Both the position numbers and the translations under genes were made by a program. The notes under the pieces were generated by a model that saw nothing but the letters and a program-made list of their open reading frames with translations, made no database searches and was not told where the DNA came from. A stretch of DNA of 55,744 bases from SAT2750 sp964476375 (GTDB lineage Bacteria; Planctomycetota; Planctomycetia; Pirellulales; Pirellulaceae), in the NCBI GenBank assembly GCA_964476375.1, contig CAYYZW010000234.1, forward strand, positions 1-55,744, in the 5' to 3' direction. The first letter of the stretch is position 1, and every line of letters begins with the position of its first letter. This document shows positions 19,083 to 27,578 of this stretch, piece by piece.

Positions 19083-20162
19083 TTAACCCAGGACCGGTAA
19101 CTGCGGGCGAACCGGGTTCTTGGCAGATTCCGCTGCCTGGTTGCGCAGAAGCGAGAGCACGATATCGTTATAGTACCCGGCCACAACCTCGTCCTCGAAG
19201 TTTGCCTTGCTCTGGCCGGCATCTCCTCGCACCCGGATATCAATATGGATTGGTATTTCTCCCAGCAGGGGAATATCGAGCCTTTCGGCTTCCTGGCGTG
19301 CTCCTCCGCTCCCAAATATCTCGTACCGCTTGTCGCAATCGGGACAGATAAAACCGCTCATGTTTTCCACAACTCCCAGCACCGGGATGTTGACCTTGCC
19401 GAACATGGTGATCGCCTTGGAGGCATCCAGCAGGGCCAGTTGCTGGGGGGTGCAGACGACAATGGCACCGGTCAGGGGGATGGACTGGGAGAGCGTCAGG
19501 GCGATGTCCCCGGTCCCTGGCGGCATGTCGATGATCAGGTAATCCAGTTCTCCCCAGTCCGTATCCCTCAGGAACTGGGTGATGGCACCGTGCAGCATCG
19601 GGCCTCTCCAGATGACCGCTTCATCCTTGGGAACCAGGAATCCGATCGACATGACCGGGATACCCTCTGCATCAATCGGTTGCACGCGGTTATCGACCAC
19701 CTCGGGGCGGCCGTCGACTCCCAGCAGGTGCGGGACGCTTGGTCCATAGACGTCGGCATCCATCAGCCCCACCTGGCAGCCTGATCGTTTCAGTGCCAGG
19801 GCCAGGTTGACAGCGACCGTGCTCTTGCCGACCCCTCCTTTTCCACTCCCTACCGCGATCACGGACTTTGCCGTCAGGCCAACCTGGCCCAGGGGCTGCG
19901 GGGCACGGGGGAAATCCACGTGCTCGACCGTGACCTGGGAAAGTCCCGGCAGGCGGTCCCGGAGGAGATCTTCCAGGCTCCGGCAGGTTTCCTCCCAGAG
20001 AGGGGCACTATGGGTGGTCAGGCCCAGCTTGAGCCGAAGTGAGTCACCCTCAAGCTGGATATCCTGGGCCTGGTTCGTAGTCACCACGTTTCGGCCGGTT
20101 TCTGGATCCTTGAACGTCGACAGGATCTCGTTTACGGCTGCCAGGTCAATCGATTCTGTCAC
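19083..20162 (-). CDS. mrp: Mrp/ApbC-type iron-sulfur carrier P-loop ATPase
   Basis: 359 residues. An N-terminal MIP18/DUF59-type domain (residues 5-85) is followed by the Mrp/NBP35 ATPase: deviant Walker A GSGKGGVGKST, MDADVYGPSVPHLLG, MPPGTGDIALTL and the CxxC pair in GFICPDCDKRYEIF that holds a bridging Fe-S cluster. It carries and transfers Fe-S clusters to apoproteins. It is the last gene of the nqr run, 13 bases after apbE-nqrM, so it may help supply the clusters of NqrF and the NqrD/E iron site; that link is inference. Confidence 0.93.
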   Translation of the reverse strand: MTESIDLAAVNEILSTFKDPETGRNVVTTNQAQDIQLEGDSLRLKLGLTTHSAPLWEETCRSLEDLLRDRLPGLSQVTVEHVDFPRAPQPLGQVGLTAKSVIAVGSGKGGVGKSTVAVNLALALKRSGCQVGLMDADVYGPSVPHLLGVDGRPEVVDNRVQPIDAEGIPVMSIGFLVPKDEAVIWRGPMLHGAITQFLRDTDWGELDYLIIDMPPGTGDIALTLSQSIPLTGAIVVCTPQQLALLDASKAITMFGKVNIPVLGVVENMSGFICPDCDKRYEIFGSGGARQEAERLDIPLLGEIPIHIDIRVRGDAGQSKANFEDEVVAGYYNDIVLSLLRNQAAESAKNPVRPQLPVLG

Positions 20163-20175
20163 TTTGCTGACTCCC

Positions 20176-21456
20176 TCACGTGTTCATTCTCGCAGGATTT
20201 TCAGGAGCTGCAGCCTGTTTGCTTAATTCCGGACAATCATCAGGCGGCGTCTCGCACATTGAGCAGAGGGGGTTCCCCTGGTCATCTTTCATGTTCGCCA
20301 GGCCTCCACAGCTTCCCTTGAGTTTTCGGTTACCCAGGATGACACCAATGGACATGCCGGCCAGCGCCAGGGAAAAAATGACCACACTTGCCAGGATCAC
20401 TTTCCACATCATGTTGCCTGAGTTTTTCGCCGGCTGGAGTTGCTCAAAGTGAGGGCTCTCCCTGGAGGTCAGTTCCCGGTCGCTGCGAACAATCCAGCTG
20501 ACGGCTATTCTCAGCTCACGTGCTTTATCATAGGCCACATCCGGAGGGCTGGCCATGAGTGCGGTGGCCCAGGCGTCGGCCACCATGCAACTTTCGGCCA
20601 GGACCGATACCGATGTCACCGGATACTCGACAGGCCACCCGGTGCGTGGATCAATGGTGTGGGAATATTGCCTGTTGCCGAGCACGAAGAAATTCCGGTA
20701 ATCGCCCGATGTGGCGAGTGCCATGTCGGCAAGGACAAGTTTCCGGCTTACCGTGCGTTCTCCAGGACGGGGAGATTCAATGCCCGCCTGCCAGGGAGTT
20801 CCGCCGGGACGAACCCCCGCGGCTCGAAGTTCCCCGCCGATCTCAACCAGGATATCCTGGAAACCCTGCCGGTTGAGCAGGTCGCATATCTGGTCAACAG
20901 CATACCCCTTGGCAATTGCCGAGAGGTCGATTTGCAAGAGTGGAGTATCTTTACGAATGGAGGGTGGCTCTCGCTGACAGTGAAGATGCTGGTACCCAAC
21001 ATGTTCCAGAAGCTGATCGATCTGTTGCTGCTCCGGGATGGTCTCCGGCTGGCCATCTGGACCGAAACCCCAGAGATTGACCATCGGCGCCACGGTAACG
21101 TCAAAGGCACCGCTGGAAAGGTGACTGACTTCCTGGGCCTTTTGAATCACTTCGACCAGCTCGTGCGAGGCGGGTTGCCAGTCGGTACTGGTAGACTGGT
21201 TGAAAAGGCTGATCTCCGAGTCCGGCCTGTATGTCGACATGCTGGCATTGATCTTCTCCAGTTGATCCTCGACCAGGTCCTGGAGGTCCGCCAGGGATGG
21301 ACCGCCATCGGAGCGGTTAATGACGACAGAGTAGGTCGTTCCCATTGTTTCGCCTTCGAAACGATCCGCAGGGACCGGCCTGGTTTCACTACACCCTGCC
21401 AGGTGCGCGAGTATCAAGAAGCTGATGGCGAGCAGGGCTTTGTGGGGACCATTCAT
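20176..21456 (-). CDS. apbE: Fused FAD:protein FMN transferase (ApbE) and Na+-NQR maturation factor (NqrM)
   Basis: 426 residues from ATG 21456, giving a lipoprotein signal with LAGC22. Residues 30-330 are ApbE: ETMGTTYSVV, SGAFDVTVAPMVNLWGFG, DLSAIAKGYAVDQ, VEIGGELRAAG, ATSGDYRNF, HTIDPRTGWPV and VADAWATALM. ApbE moves FMN from FAD to a Thr of NqrB and NqrC. From residue 348 a single helix follows, then NRKLKGSCGGL and cysteines C383, C398, C401 and C408, which is the whole NqrM (DUF539) protein, needed for iron-site maturation of Na+-NQR. The basic NRKLK after the helix places the Cys part in the cytoplasm and ApbE outside, as expected for both. An upstream ATG at 21483 is possible. Confidence 0.93.
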   Translation of the reverse strand: MNGPHKALLAISFLILAHLAGCSETRPVPADRFEGETMGTTYSVVINRSDGGPSLADLQDLVEDQLEKINASMSTYRPDSEISLFNQSTSTDWQPASHELVEVIQKAQEVSHLSSGAFDVTVAPMVNLWGFGPDGQPETIPEQQQIDQLLEHVGYQHLHCQREPPSIRKDTPLLQIDLSAIAKGYAVDQICDLLNRQGFQDILVEIGGELRAAGVRPGGTPWQAGIESPRPGERTVSRKLVLADMALATSGDYRNFFVLGNRQYSHTIDPRTGWPVEYPVTSVSVLAESCMVADAWATALMASPPDVAYDKARELRIAVSWIVRSDRELTSRESPHFEQLQPAKNSGNMMWKVILASVVIFSLALAGMSIGVILGNRKLKGSCGGLANMKDDQGNPLCSMCETPPDDCPELSKQAAAPENPARMNT

Positions 21457-21504
21457 GATGAACGGGAAATAAGAGAAAGGCACAATATGGTTCCAGGCGG
21501 GATT

Positions 21505-22725
21505 CTAACCCCCAAAGTCATCGAAGAGAATATTCTCTGCTTCCACGCCAAGCTCATCAAGCATTTTCAGGACTGCCTGTAACATCAGGGGGGGGCCGCA
21601 AATGTAGTACTCGACATCTTCCGGGGCCGGGTGGTCTGCCAGGTAGTTGTCCAGCAGCACCTGGTGGATGAAACCGGTGTATCCCGACCAGCTGTCCTCC
21701 GGGAGTGGATCGGACAGGGCGATATGCATCTGGAAATTGTCAAACTCGTCCTCGATGGCCTGGAATTCATCGAGGTAGAAAAGCTCTCGTTTACTCCGGC
21801 CACCATACCAGTAGGAGACCTTTCGATCAGTCTTGCGGTCCTTGAACAGTTCAAAGATATGGCTTCGCAGCGGGGCCATGCCTGCTCCGCCACCGATGTA
21901 GATCATCTCGGTGTCGGTCTCCTTGATATAAAACTCTCCAAAGGGCCCGGCGATGGTTACCTTGTCACCAGCCTTGAGGTTGAAAATATAGGAGGAGACC
22001 TGGCCGGGAGGAGCATTTGGAGCATTCCGAGGGGGGGTGGCAACACGGACATTGAGCTTGATGATGCCTTCTTCACCAGGGTAATTCGCCATCGAGTAGG
22101 CCCGGAACACGGGCTCCTCCACCTGGGAACGCAGCTTCCAGAGGTCAAACCGGTCCCAGTCCACACGGTATTCTTCTTCGATATCAAAGGTCGTGTAGCT
22201 GAGCTCATGCGGTGGCACCTCGATCTGGATGTAACCACCCGGCTGGAAATCCACCGGATCTCCAGCTGGTAATTCAAGTACCAGCTCGGTGATAAATGTG
22301 GCGACATTGGCGTTACTCCGTACGGTGCATTCCCATTTACGGGTTTCCAGAGCTTCCTCGGGCACCTCGATCTGCATGTCCTGCTTGACTGCCACCTGGC
22401 AGGAAAGCCGGTAGCCCTCGCGGGCCTCGTGGTTGGAGAGGTGGTTCTTCTCTGTCGCCAGGATATCACCCCCCCCCTGGAGGACCTTGACGACACAGAG
22501 GGCACAGGTTCCACCTCCACCACAGGCCGAGGAGACAAAGATCTCACTGTCGGCGAGGCAGCCAAGCAGTTTTCCACCTGCTGGTACGATGAGTTCCTTG
22601 CGTCCGTTCACGACCAGTGTGACATCGCCACTGGCCACGATCCATGACTTGGCCACCAGGATGATGCCGACAAGCGCCAGCACGACCGTGGTGAACATCC
22701 CGACTCCAAGGATAACGTCAAGCAT
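21505..22725 (-). CDS. nqrF: Na+-translocating NADH:quinone reductase subunit F
   Basis: 406 residues. One N-terminal helix, a [2Fe-2S] ferredoxin domain (CGGGGTCALC plus LSCQV; the four Cys ligands are present), an FAD domain with RAYSMANYPGEEG and an NADH-binding domain with YIGGGAGMAPLRSH and YICGPPLML. NqrF takes two electrons from NADH and passes them through FAD and the 2Fe-2S cluster. It is the last of the six structural genes and lies 21 bases before the apbE-nqrM fusion gene. Confidence 0.97.
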   Translation of the reverse strand: MLDVILGVGMFTTVVLALVGIILVAKSWIVASGDVTLVVNGRKELIVPAGGKLLGCLADSEIFVSSACGGGGTCALCVVKVLQGGGDILATEKNHLSNHEAREGYRLSCQVAVKQDMQIEVPEEALETRKWECTVRSNANVATFITELVLELPAGDPVDFQPGGYIQIEVPPHELSYTTFDIEEEYRVDWDRFDLWKLRSQVEEPVFRAYSMANYPGEEGIIKLNVRVATPPRNAPNAPPGQVSSYIFNLKAGDKVTIAGPFGEFYIKETDTEMIYIGGGAGMAPLRSHIFELFKDRKTDRKVSYWYGGRSKRELFYLDEFQAIEDEFDNFQMHIALSDPLPEDSWSGYTGFIHQVLLDNYLADHPAPEDVEYYICGPPLMLQAVLKMLDELGVEAENILFDDFGG

Positions 22726-22769
22726 CTCTATTTCTTCTCGTGGCGGTTTTTCAGGTACGTGTTCCGGTG

Positions 22770-23378
22770 CTAGAGCTGGATGCCGGCAAACGACATGAAG
22801 GCCAGTGCCATCAGTCCGACAACGATAAAAGTAATCCCCAGTCCGCGGAGGCCGGCCGGGACGTCACTGTACTTGAGCTTCTCCCGGATTCCTGCCAGGG
22901 CGGCTATTGCCAGGGCCCATCCAAGACCGGATCCGAAACCAAAGATCACGCTTTCGGCGAGATCATAATTCCGTTCGACCATCAGCAGGGATCCGCCCAG
23001 GATGGCACAGTTGACGGTGATCAAGGGAAGGAAGATACCAAGGGTTTCGTGCATCCTGGGGAAGTACCGGTCCAGGGCCATTTCCAGGATCTGGACCATT
23101 GCTGCAATCACACCGATGTAGCTGATTAATCCCAGGAAGGAGAGATCAACCTCTCCCGCCCCGGCCCAGGCCAGGGCTCCTGGTTTGAGCAGGAACTGGT
23201 AGATCAGGTTGTTGACCGGAATCGTTATCGTCTGGATCAGGATCACGGCGGCTCCCAGGCCAACCGCTGTCTTGACGTTCTTGGAGACTGCCAGGAAGGT
23301 GCACATTCCGAGGAAGTAGGCGAGTGCCAGGTTCTCAACGAAAACAGACTTTGTCAGCAGGCTCAGATATGCTTCCAT
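22770..23378 (-). CDS. nqrE: Na+-translocating NADH:quinone reductase subunit E
   Basis: 202 residues, six hydrophobic helices. The two conserved cysteines of the intramembrane iron site are present: C26 in FLGMCTFLAVSK and C124 in ITVNCAILGG. NqrE and NqrD form inverted-topology homologues that hold the iron centre between them. Begins MEAYLSLLTKSVFVENLALA as in Vibrio. Two bases separate it from nqrD. Confidence 0.97.
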   Translation of the reverse strand: MEAYLSLLTKSVFVENLALAYFLGMCTFLAVSKNVKTAVGLGAAVILIQTITIPVNNLIYQFLLKPGALAWAGAGEVDLSFLGLISYIGVIAAMVQILEMALDRYFPRMHETLGIFLPLITVNCAILGGSLLMVERNYDLAESVIFGFGSGLGWALAIAALAGIREKLKYSDVPAGLRGLGITFIVVGLMALAFMSFAGIQL

Positions 23379-23380
23379 GT

Positions 23381-24007
23381 CTAGTGGTCCTCCTGTTGAT
23401 CAGGTTTCCAGGTACGCAGTCCCCAGATAATGAAACCGATCAGGAAAAAGGCGCTGGGGGGGAGTAACATCAGCCCGTTCGGAACGTACCATCCTTCTTC
23501 ACTGGCAAGTGATAGCAGGGGATAACCCATCACGCTGCCGGAACCAAACAGCTCGCGAAGCAGGCCGACCACGAGCAGGATGAAGCTGTACCCGAGTCCA
23601 TTTCCGATCCCGTCAAGAAAACTTGCTTTCACCGTGTTCTTCATCGCGAAACCCTCGGCGCGTCCCATCACGATACAGTTGGTAATGATCAGGCCGACAA
23701 AGACCGTCATCTCCTTGCTGATCTCAAACATGTAGGCTTTCAGGATCTCGTCCACGACGATCACCAGGGAGGCGATGATTGTCATCTGGACGATGATGCG
23801 GATGCTGCTGGGAATATGGTGTCGGATGAAACTGACAGTGGCATTGGAGAGTGCCAGCACGAAGATCACCGCGGCACACATGACCAGCGACGTTTCCAGC
23901 TTGGTAGTGACTGCCAGGGCGGAGCAAATACCCAGGACCTGGAGCGCAATCGGATTGTCGGAAAAGATCGGCGTCAGCAGGACGTCTTTTGATTTTTTCT
24001 TTGCCAT
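23381..24007 (-). CDS. nqrD: Na+-translocating NADH:quinone reductase subunit D
   Basis: 208 residues, six hydrophobic helices. Iron-site cysteines are C28 (LGICSALAVTTK) and C111 (IITNCIVMGRAEG). The short basic N terminus MAKKKSK supports an inside N terminus. It pairs with NqrE. 18 bases after nqrC. Confidence 0.97.
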   Translation of the reverse strand: MAKKKSKDVLLTPIFSDNPIALQVLGICSALAVTTKLETSLVMCAAVIFVLALSNATVSFIRHHIPSSIRIIVQMTIIASLVIVVDEILKAYMFEISKEMTVFVGLIITNCIVMGRAEGFAMKNTVKASFLDGIGNGLGYSFILLVVGLLRELFGSGSVMGYPLLSLASEEGWYVPNGLMLLPPSAFFLIGFIIWGLRTWKPDQQEDH

Positions 24008-24025
24008 TGATCCGTTTTCCTGGCC

Positions 24026-24826
24026 CTAGCCACCCGCTACCGGCAGTTTTTCTATAAAAGGGCGTTTGTCGAGGAAGACGCCAAATCCATCAGGCCCCAG
24101 CCAGAACTCAACGAGGTTGGAGACTCCACGGGTGGTGATCGTCGCCCCGGCCAGTCCATCAACCTGGTAACTGGGGTCGGATGCCTTGCCCCGTACGACC
24201 TTTACCTTCACATCTCCATCGGGGGTGAAAGCGGTTTTACCGTGCCATTGTTGTTTCCATTTCGGATTATCTACTTCTCCCCCCAGGCCCGGGGTTTCCT
24301 TGTGCTCGTAAAAGGTAATCCCCTGGATTTTTTCCAGTTGTGAGTCGAGTGAAATGAACCCGTAGAGCGTGGACCAGAGCCCGTAACCGCGGATCGGCAG
24401 GATGATCTGCTGGAGCGTGCCCTGTTCACGGTAGAGGTAGACAACGGCATATTTTTCCAGCCGTTTGATCGATGCCTTGTCCCGGTCACCGTCCAGGAGG
24501 TCGTAGAGATTCTCGTTTCGCAGGATCTTCTTGATGTCATAGGAAGCAGGATCGATTCCCAGCTTGCTGTAGACAGTGGAATCGACAAATTGTCCGCTGG
24601 CGATTTCCACCACCCGGCGTTCGATCTTGTCTTGAAAGACCTGCTTGATATCAACTGTTTCGCTGGCAAGTCCACAGCACTCGAGGATGTTCATGGAGAA
24701 CTCCTTCTCGGCATTCTGCCTCTGCCGCGTGCGCAGGGCCACGGCGGTCACCGAGACAAGGACAGAGCAGACGATGCAGAGCACGCCGGCTACCAGGATC
24801 GTATTGGCGACGCTGTCACGGCGCAT
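24026..24826 (-). CDS. nqrC: Na+-translocating NADH:quinone reductase subunit C
   Basis: 266 residues from ATG 24826, which overlaps the nqrB stop by 11 bases and implies coupled translation. One N-terminal helix (about residues 8-30) and a periplasmic FMN-binding domain. The motif GLAGATITTRGV near residue 225 contains the Thr that receives FMN from ApbE in this family. The frame extends upstream to 24898, but that part lies inside nqrB and lacks family character. Confidence 0.95.
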   Translation of the reverse strand: MRRDSVANTILVAGVLCIVCSVLVSVTAVALRTRQRQNAEKEFSMNILECCGLASETVDIKQVFQDKIERRVVEIASGQFVDSTVYSKLGIDPASYDIKKILRNENLYDLLDGDRDKASIKRLEKYAVVYLYREQGTLQQIILPIRGYGLWSTLYGFISLDSQLEKIQGITFYEHKETPGLGGEVDNPKWKQQWHGKTAFTPDGDVKVKVVRGKASDPSYQVDGLAGATITTRGVSNLVEFWLGPDGFGVFLDKRPFIEKLPVAGG

Positions 24827-26051
24827 AGCGGGCCATCCTCTTCTTGATATGGGACTGGACCACGAAATAGTCGATGAGCGGGGCAAAGACGTTGCCAAAC
24901 AGGATGGCCAGCATGATTCCCTCCGGGTAAGCAGGGTTTAACACGCGAATCAGAATGGTCATGGCCCCGATCAGGAAACCGTAAATCCACTTCCCGGTGG
25001 TTGTCATGGATGCGGAGACCGGGTCCGTTGCCATGAAGATGGCGCCGAAGGCGAGACCACCGACAACCAGGTGCTCCCAGGGCGCCATCTGGAACATCGG
25101 GTTGGTGTCGCTTCCGATTGACCAGAGCAGGGCGGAAAAGGCCATTGCGCCGCCGAAGACGGCTGTCATGATTCGCCATGAACCGATCCCGGTGATGACC
25201 AGCAGCAGGGCGCCTGCCAGGCAGGCCAGGGTGGATGTCTCCCCCAGGGATCCGTTTGTCCAGCCGAGGAAAGACGCAAGCCAGTCAAAGTGGATGGCCT
25301 CCAGGGCGCTGCCGGCAGGAGAGGCTGCAGACAGTTCTCCCAGGGTGGTGGCTCCACTCACTGCATCCAGCTGGCTGCCGGCGGCATTCCAGATCGAGTT
25401 GTCGCCGGTCAACTGGCCGGCATGGGCGAAGTAGAGGAAGGCGCGGCCGGTAAGGGCCGGGTTGAGGAAATTCTTGCCGGTGCCACCAAAAACCTCCTTG
25501 CCGATGACGACACCAAAGCTCACTCCTATTGCGACCTGCCAGAGTGGAATGGTGGGGGGAAGTGTGAGTGGAAAAAGGATCCCGGTAACCAGGAATCCCT
25601 CGTTCACCTCGTGCCCACGTATACAGGCGAAGAGGATTTCCCAGGATGCTCCGACCGCCATGCAGACGATGTAGACAGGCAGGAAGTAGAGCCCCCCGTG
25701 CACCAGGTTGCTGAGCGTGGAAGTGGGATCCAGCTGGAGGCCGAGGCCGTGCAGGATGGTTCCTCGCCAGCCTTCCAGCATCGTGACTCCCTCAGCATGA
25801 AAGACCAGGTTGGCCTGGTAGCCAGTATTGGCAAAGGCCATGTAAATGCAGGGGAGCAGCGCGACCAGCACCATCCCCATCATGCGTTTCATGTCCAGGG
25901 AATCACGCACGTGCGACGGTCCCGGCGTGACCGTGGATGGAGTGTAGAGGAAGGAATCGATCGCCTCGTAAATGGGATAGAGTTTTTCGCACGACCCACC
26001 TTCTTGAAAGCGGGGCGCCTGCGAATCGAAAAAACGGCGAAGAAATCCCAT
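24816..26051 (-). CDS. nqrB: Na+-translocating NADH:quinone reductase subunit B
   Basis: 411 residues, about ten hydrophobic helices, beginning MGFLRRFFDSQAPRFQEGG. SGATTLGEL carries the Thr expected to bind FMN covalently; GSLGETSTLA follows as in Vibrio NqrB. It holds riboflavin and FMN and is central to sodium transfer. It follows nqrA by 15 bases. Confidence 0.97.
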   Translation of the reverse strand: MGFLRRFFDSQAPRFQEGGSCEKLYPIYEAIDSFLYTPSTVTPGPSHVRDSLDMKRMMGMVLVALLPCIYMAFANTGYQANLVFHAEGVTMLEGWRGTILHGLGLQLDPTSTLSNLVHGGLYFLPVYIVCMAVGASWEILFACIRGHEVNEGFLVTGILFPLTLPPTIPLWQVAIGVSFGVVIGKEVFGGTGKNFLNPALTGRAFLYFAHAGQLTGDNSIWNAAGSQLDAVSGATTLGELSAASPAGSALEAIHFDWLASFLGWTNGSLGETSTLACLAGALLLVITGIGSWRIMTAVFGGAMAFSALLWSIGSDTNPMFQMAPWEHLVVGGLAFGAIFMATDPVSASMTTTGKWIYGFLIGAMTILIRVLNPAYPEGIMLAILFGNVFAPLIDYFVVQSHIKKRMARYAP

Positions 26052-26066
26052 CCGTTACCAGTCCAC

Positions 26067-27425
26067 CTATCCCTCTTTTTCAATCCGTCCCAGGTTTTCA
26101 CGCAGGATGGAGCCATACTCGTATTTTCCCGGACAGACAAATGTGCAAAGAGCAATATCTTCCTCGTCCAGCTCCAGGCAGCCTAGTTTCTGAGCCTGCT
26201 CGGTATCACCCACGATCAATGCTCGCAGCAGGAAGGTGGGCAGGATATGGAGTGGCATGATCTTTTCGTAGCTGCCAATCGGGACCATTGCCCGGGGGCT
26301 TCCTTCCAACGACGTGGTGAAATCGAAATTCCTCTGCCGGCTGGACAGGGCAGACGCAAAGACACGTTTCACGGAGAACTTGTTCCAGCCGGGCCGCTGC
26401 CAGCCAAGGAACTCTCGCTGGTGACCCTCGTGCAGAACAGAAAGCTGGTAATGGTAGCGACCCAGGAAATCCACCGGTTCCGCCAGATGACGACCAGAAA
26501 AAACCGATCCGGAGACCATGCGGATTTCGTTTTCGGGTAGCCCTTCCTCGAGCTCCCCCTCTGCAAGCTGGCGAAGATTGATTCCCAGTTGTGTTTTGAG
26601 CAGGCGGGGATTCGTAACGGCGGGACCAGCCAGGGAAATCACACGGCTCGCATCGATTTCCCCGTTTCGAAACAGATTCCCGATCGCGATCACGTCCTGG
26701 TAATGGACAAACCAGACGGTGCGGTCGATGTTGACAGGGTCGATAAAATGGATGTGGGTGCCAGGAAGGCCTGCTGGATGAGGTCCTGCAAACTCGTGGA
26801 CCTCCACCCTGGGAATATTCTCTCCGGGGATGGAGGAGCCGGGTGCGATGCAAAGGTGGGTTGGTCCGTCACTGAGCCTGCTGATAACCTGCAAGCCGGC
26901 CACGAAAGCATCTTTCTGAGCATCAATAATGGACTGTGGATCTGCTGCCAGGGGATTGGTGTCCATGGCAGTCACAAAGATCGAGCGGGGAAGAGTGGAT
27001 GGGTTCGGAACCTTGCTGTAAGGACGGGTGCGCAGTGCCGTCCAGGCACCACTGGAAAGGAGTTGCTCGATGACGACTTCACGAGTGAGCTGGCTGGTGT
27101 CATCACCGTGGGCCGTAAAGGCCTCCTGTTCCTCCCCGTCGACATCAATAACCAACGACAACAGTTTTCGCTTATCACCCCGCGCGATGGCTGCTACGGT
27201 TCCTGTCGCCGGAGCAGTGTAACGCACCCGGGGATTTTTTTTGTCGGTGAAAAGCAACTGCCCCTTGATAACCCGGTCACCAGGCTGAACTGCCATCGTC
27301 GGCTTCAGGCCGGGATAATCATCGCCCAGTAACGCCACCTGGCTGGCGGAACTGGCGTTTTCAATGACCTGCTCTGGTGCACCGAGGATGGGCAGATCCA
27401 GCCCTCGCTTTGTGTGGATCACCAT
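26067..27425 (-). CDS. nqrA: Na+-translocating NADH:quinone reductase subunit A
   Basis: 452 residues, soluble, beginning MVIHTKRGLDLPILG. Features of NqrA: PGDRVIKGQLLFTDKKNP (biotinyl-lipoyl-like part), TRPYSKVPNP, SIFVTAMDTNPL, FAGPHPAGLPGTHIHF and the C-terminal CTFVCPGKYEYG. NqrA is the cytoplasmic subunit implicated in quinone binding. First gene of the operon. GGGGGA lies about 10 bases before the ATG and a perfect palindrome 20 bases before it. Confidence 0.97.
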   Translation of the reverse strand: MVIHTKRGLDLPILGAPEQVIENASSASQVALLGDDYPGLKPTMAVQPGDRVIKGQLLFTDKKNPRVRYTAPATGTVAAIARGDKRKLLSLVIDVDGEEQEAFTAHGDDTSQLTREVVIEQLLSSGAWTALRTRPYSKVPNPSTLPRSIFVTAMDTNPLAADPQSIIDAQKDAFVAGLQVISRLSDGPTHLCIAPGSSIPGENIPRVEVHEFAGPHPAGLPGTHIHFIDPVNIDRTVWFVHYQDVIAIGNLFRNGEIDASRVISLAGPAVTNPRLLKTQLGINLRQLAEGELEEGLPENEIRMVSGSVFSGRHLAEPVDFLGRYHYQLSVLHEGHQREFLGWQRPGWNKFSVKRVFASALSSRQRNFDFTTSLEGSPRAMVPIGSYEKIMPLHILPTFLLRALIVGDTEQAQKLGCLELDEEDIALCTFVCPGKYEYGSILRENLGRIEKEG

Positions 27426-27445
27426 GACAGCCGTCCCCCGCAGAG

Positions 27446-27465
27446 TTTGTGAATTAATTCACAAA
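27446..27465 (-). promoter_or_regulatory. Perfect 20-bp palindrome with CRP-type core (TGTGA-N6-TCACA) upstream of nqrA
   Basis: All 20 bases are self-complementary around an AATT centre. The core TGTGA-N6-TCACA equals the consensus half-sites of the CRP/FNR family. It lies 20 bases upstream of the nqrA start. A site so close to the gene would sit downstream of, or overlapping, the promoter, which favours repression or roadblock, unless the transcript starts very near the gene. No clear -35/-10 pair is visible. Confidence 0.65.
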
Positions 27466-27578
27466 TCAGTCTGTTTAGAACCGAATATTTCACTTTGGAT
27501 AATCCGCCTATTGTGAAAAAAAGAACAATGTCATGCAATATGGTGAGGCAGATTTCGTGGGTTAAACATGGACTGGGG

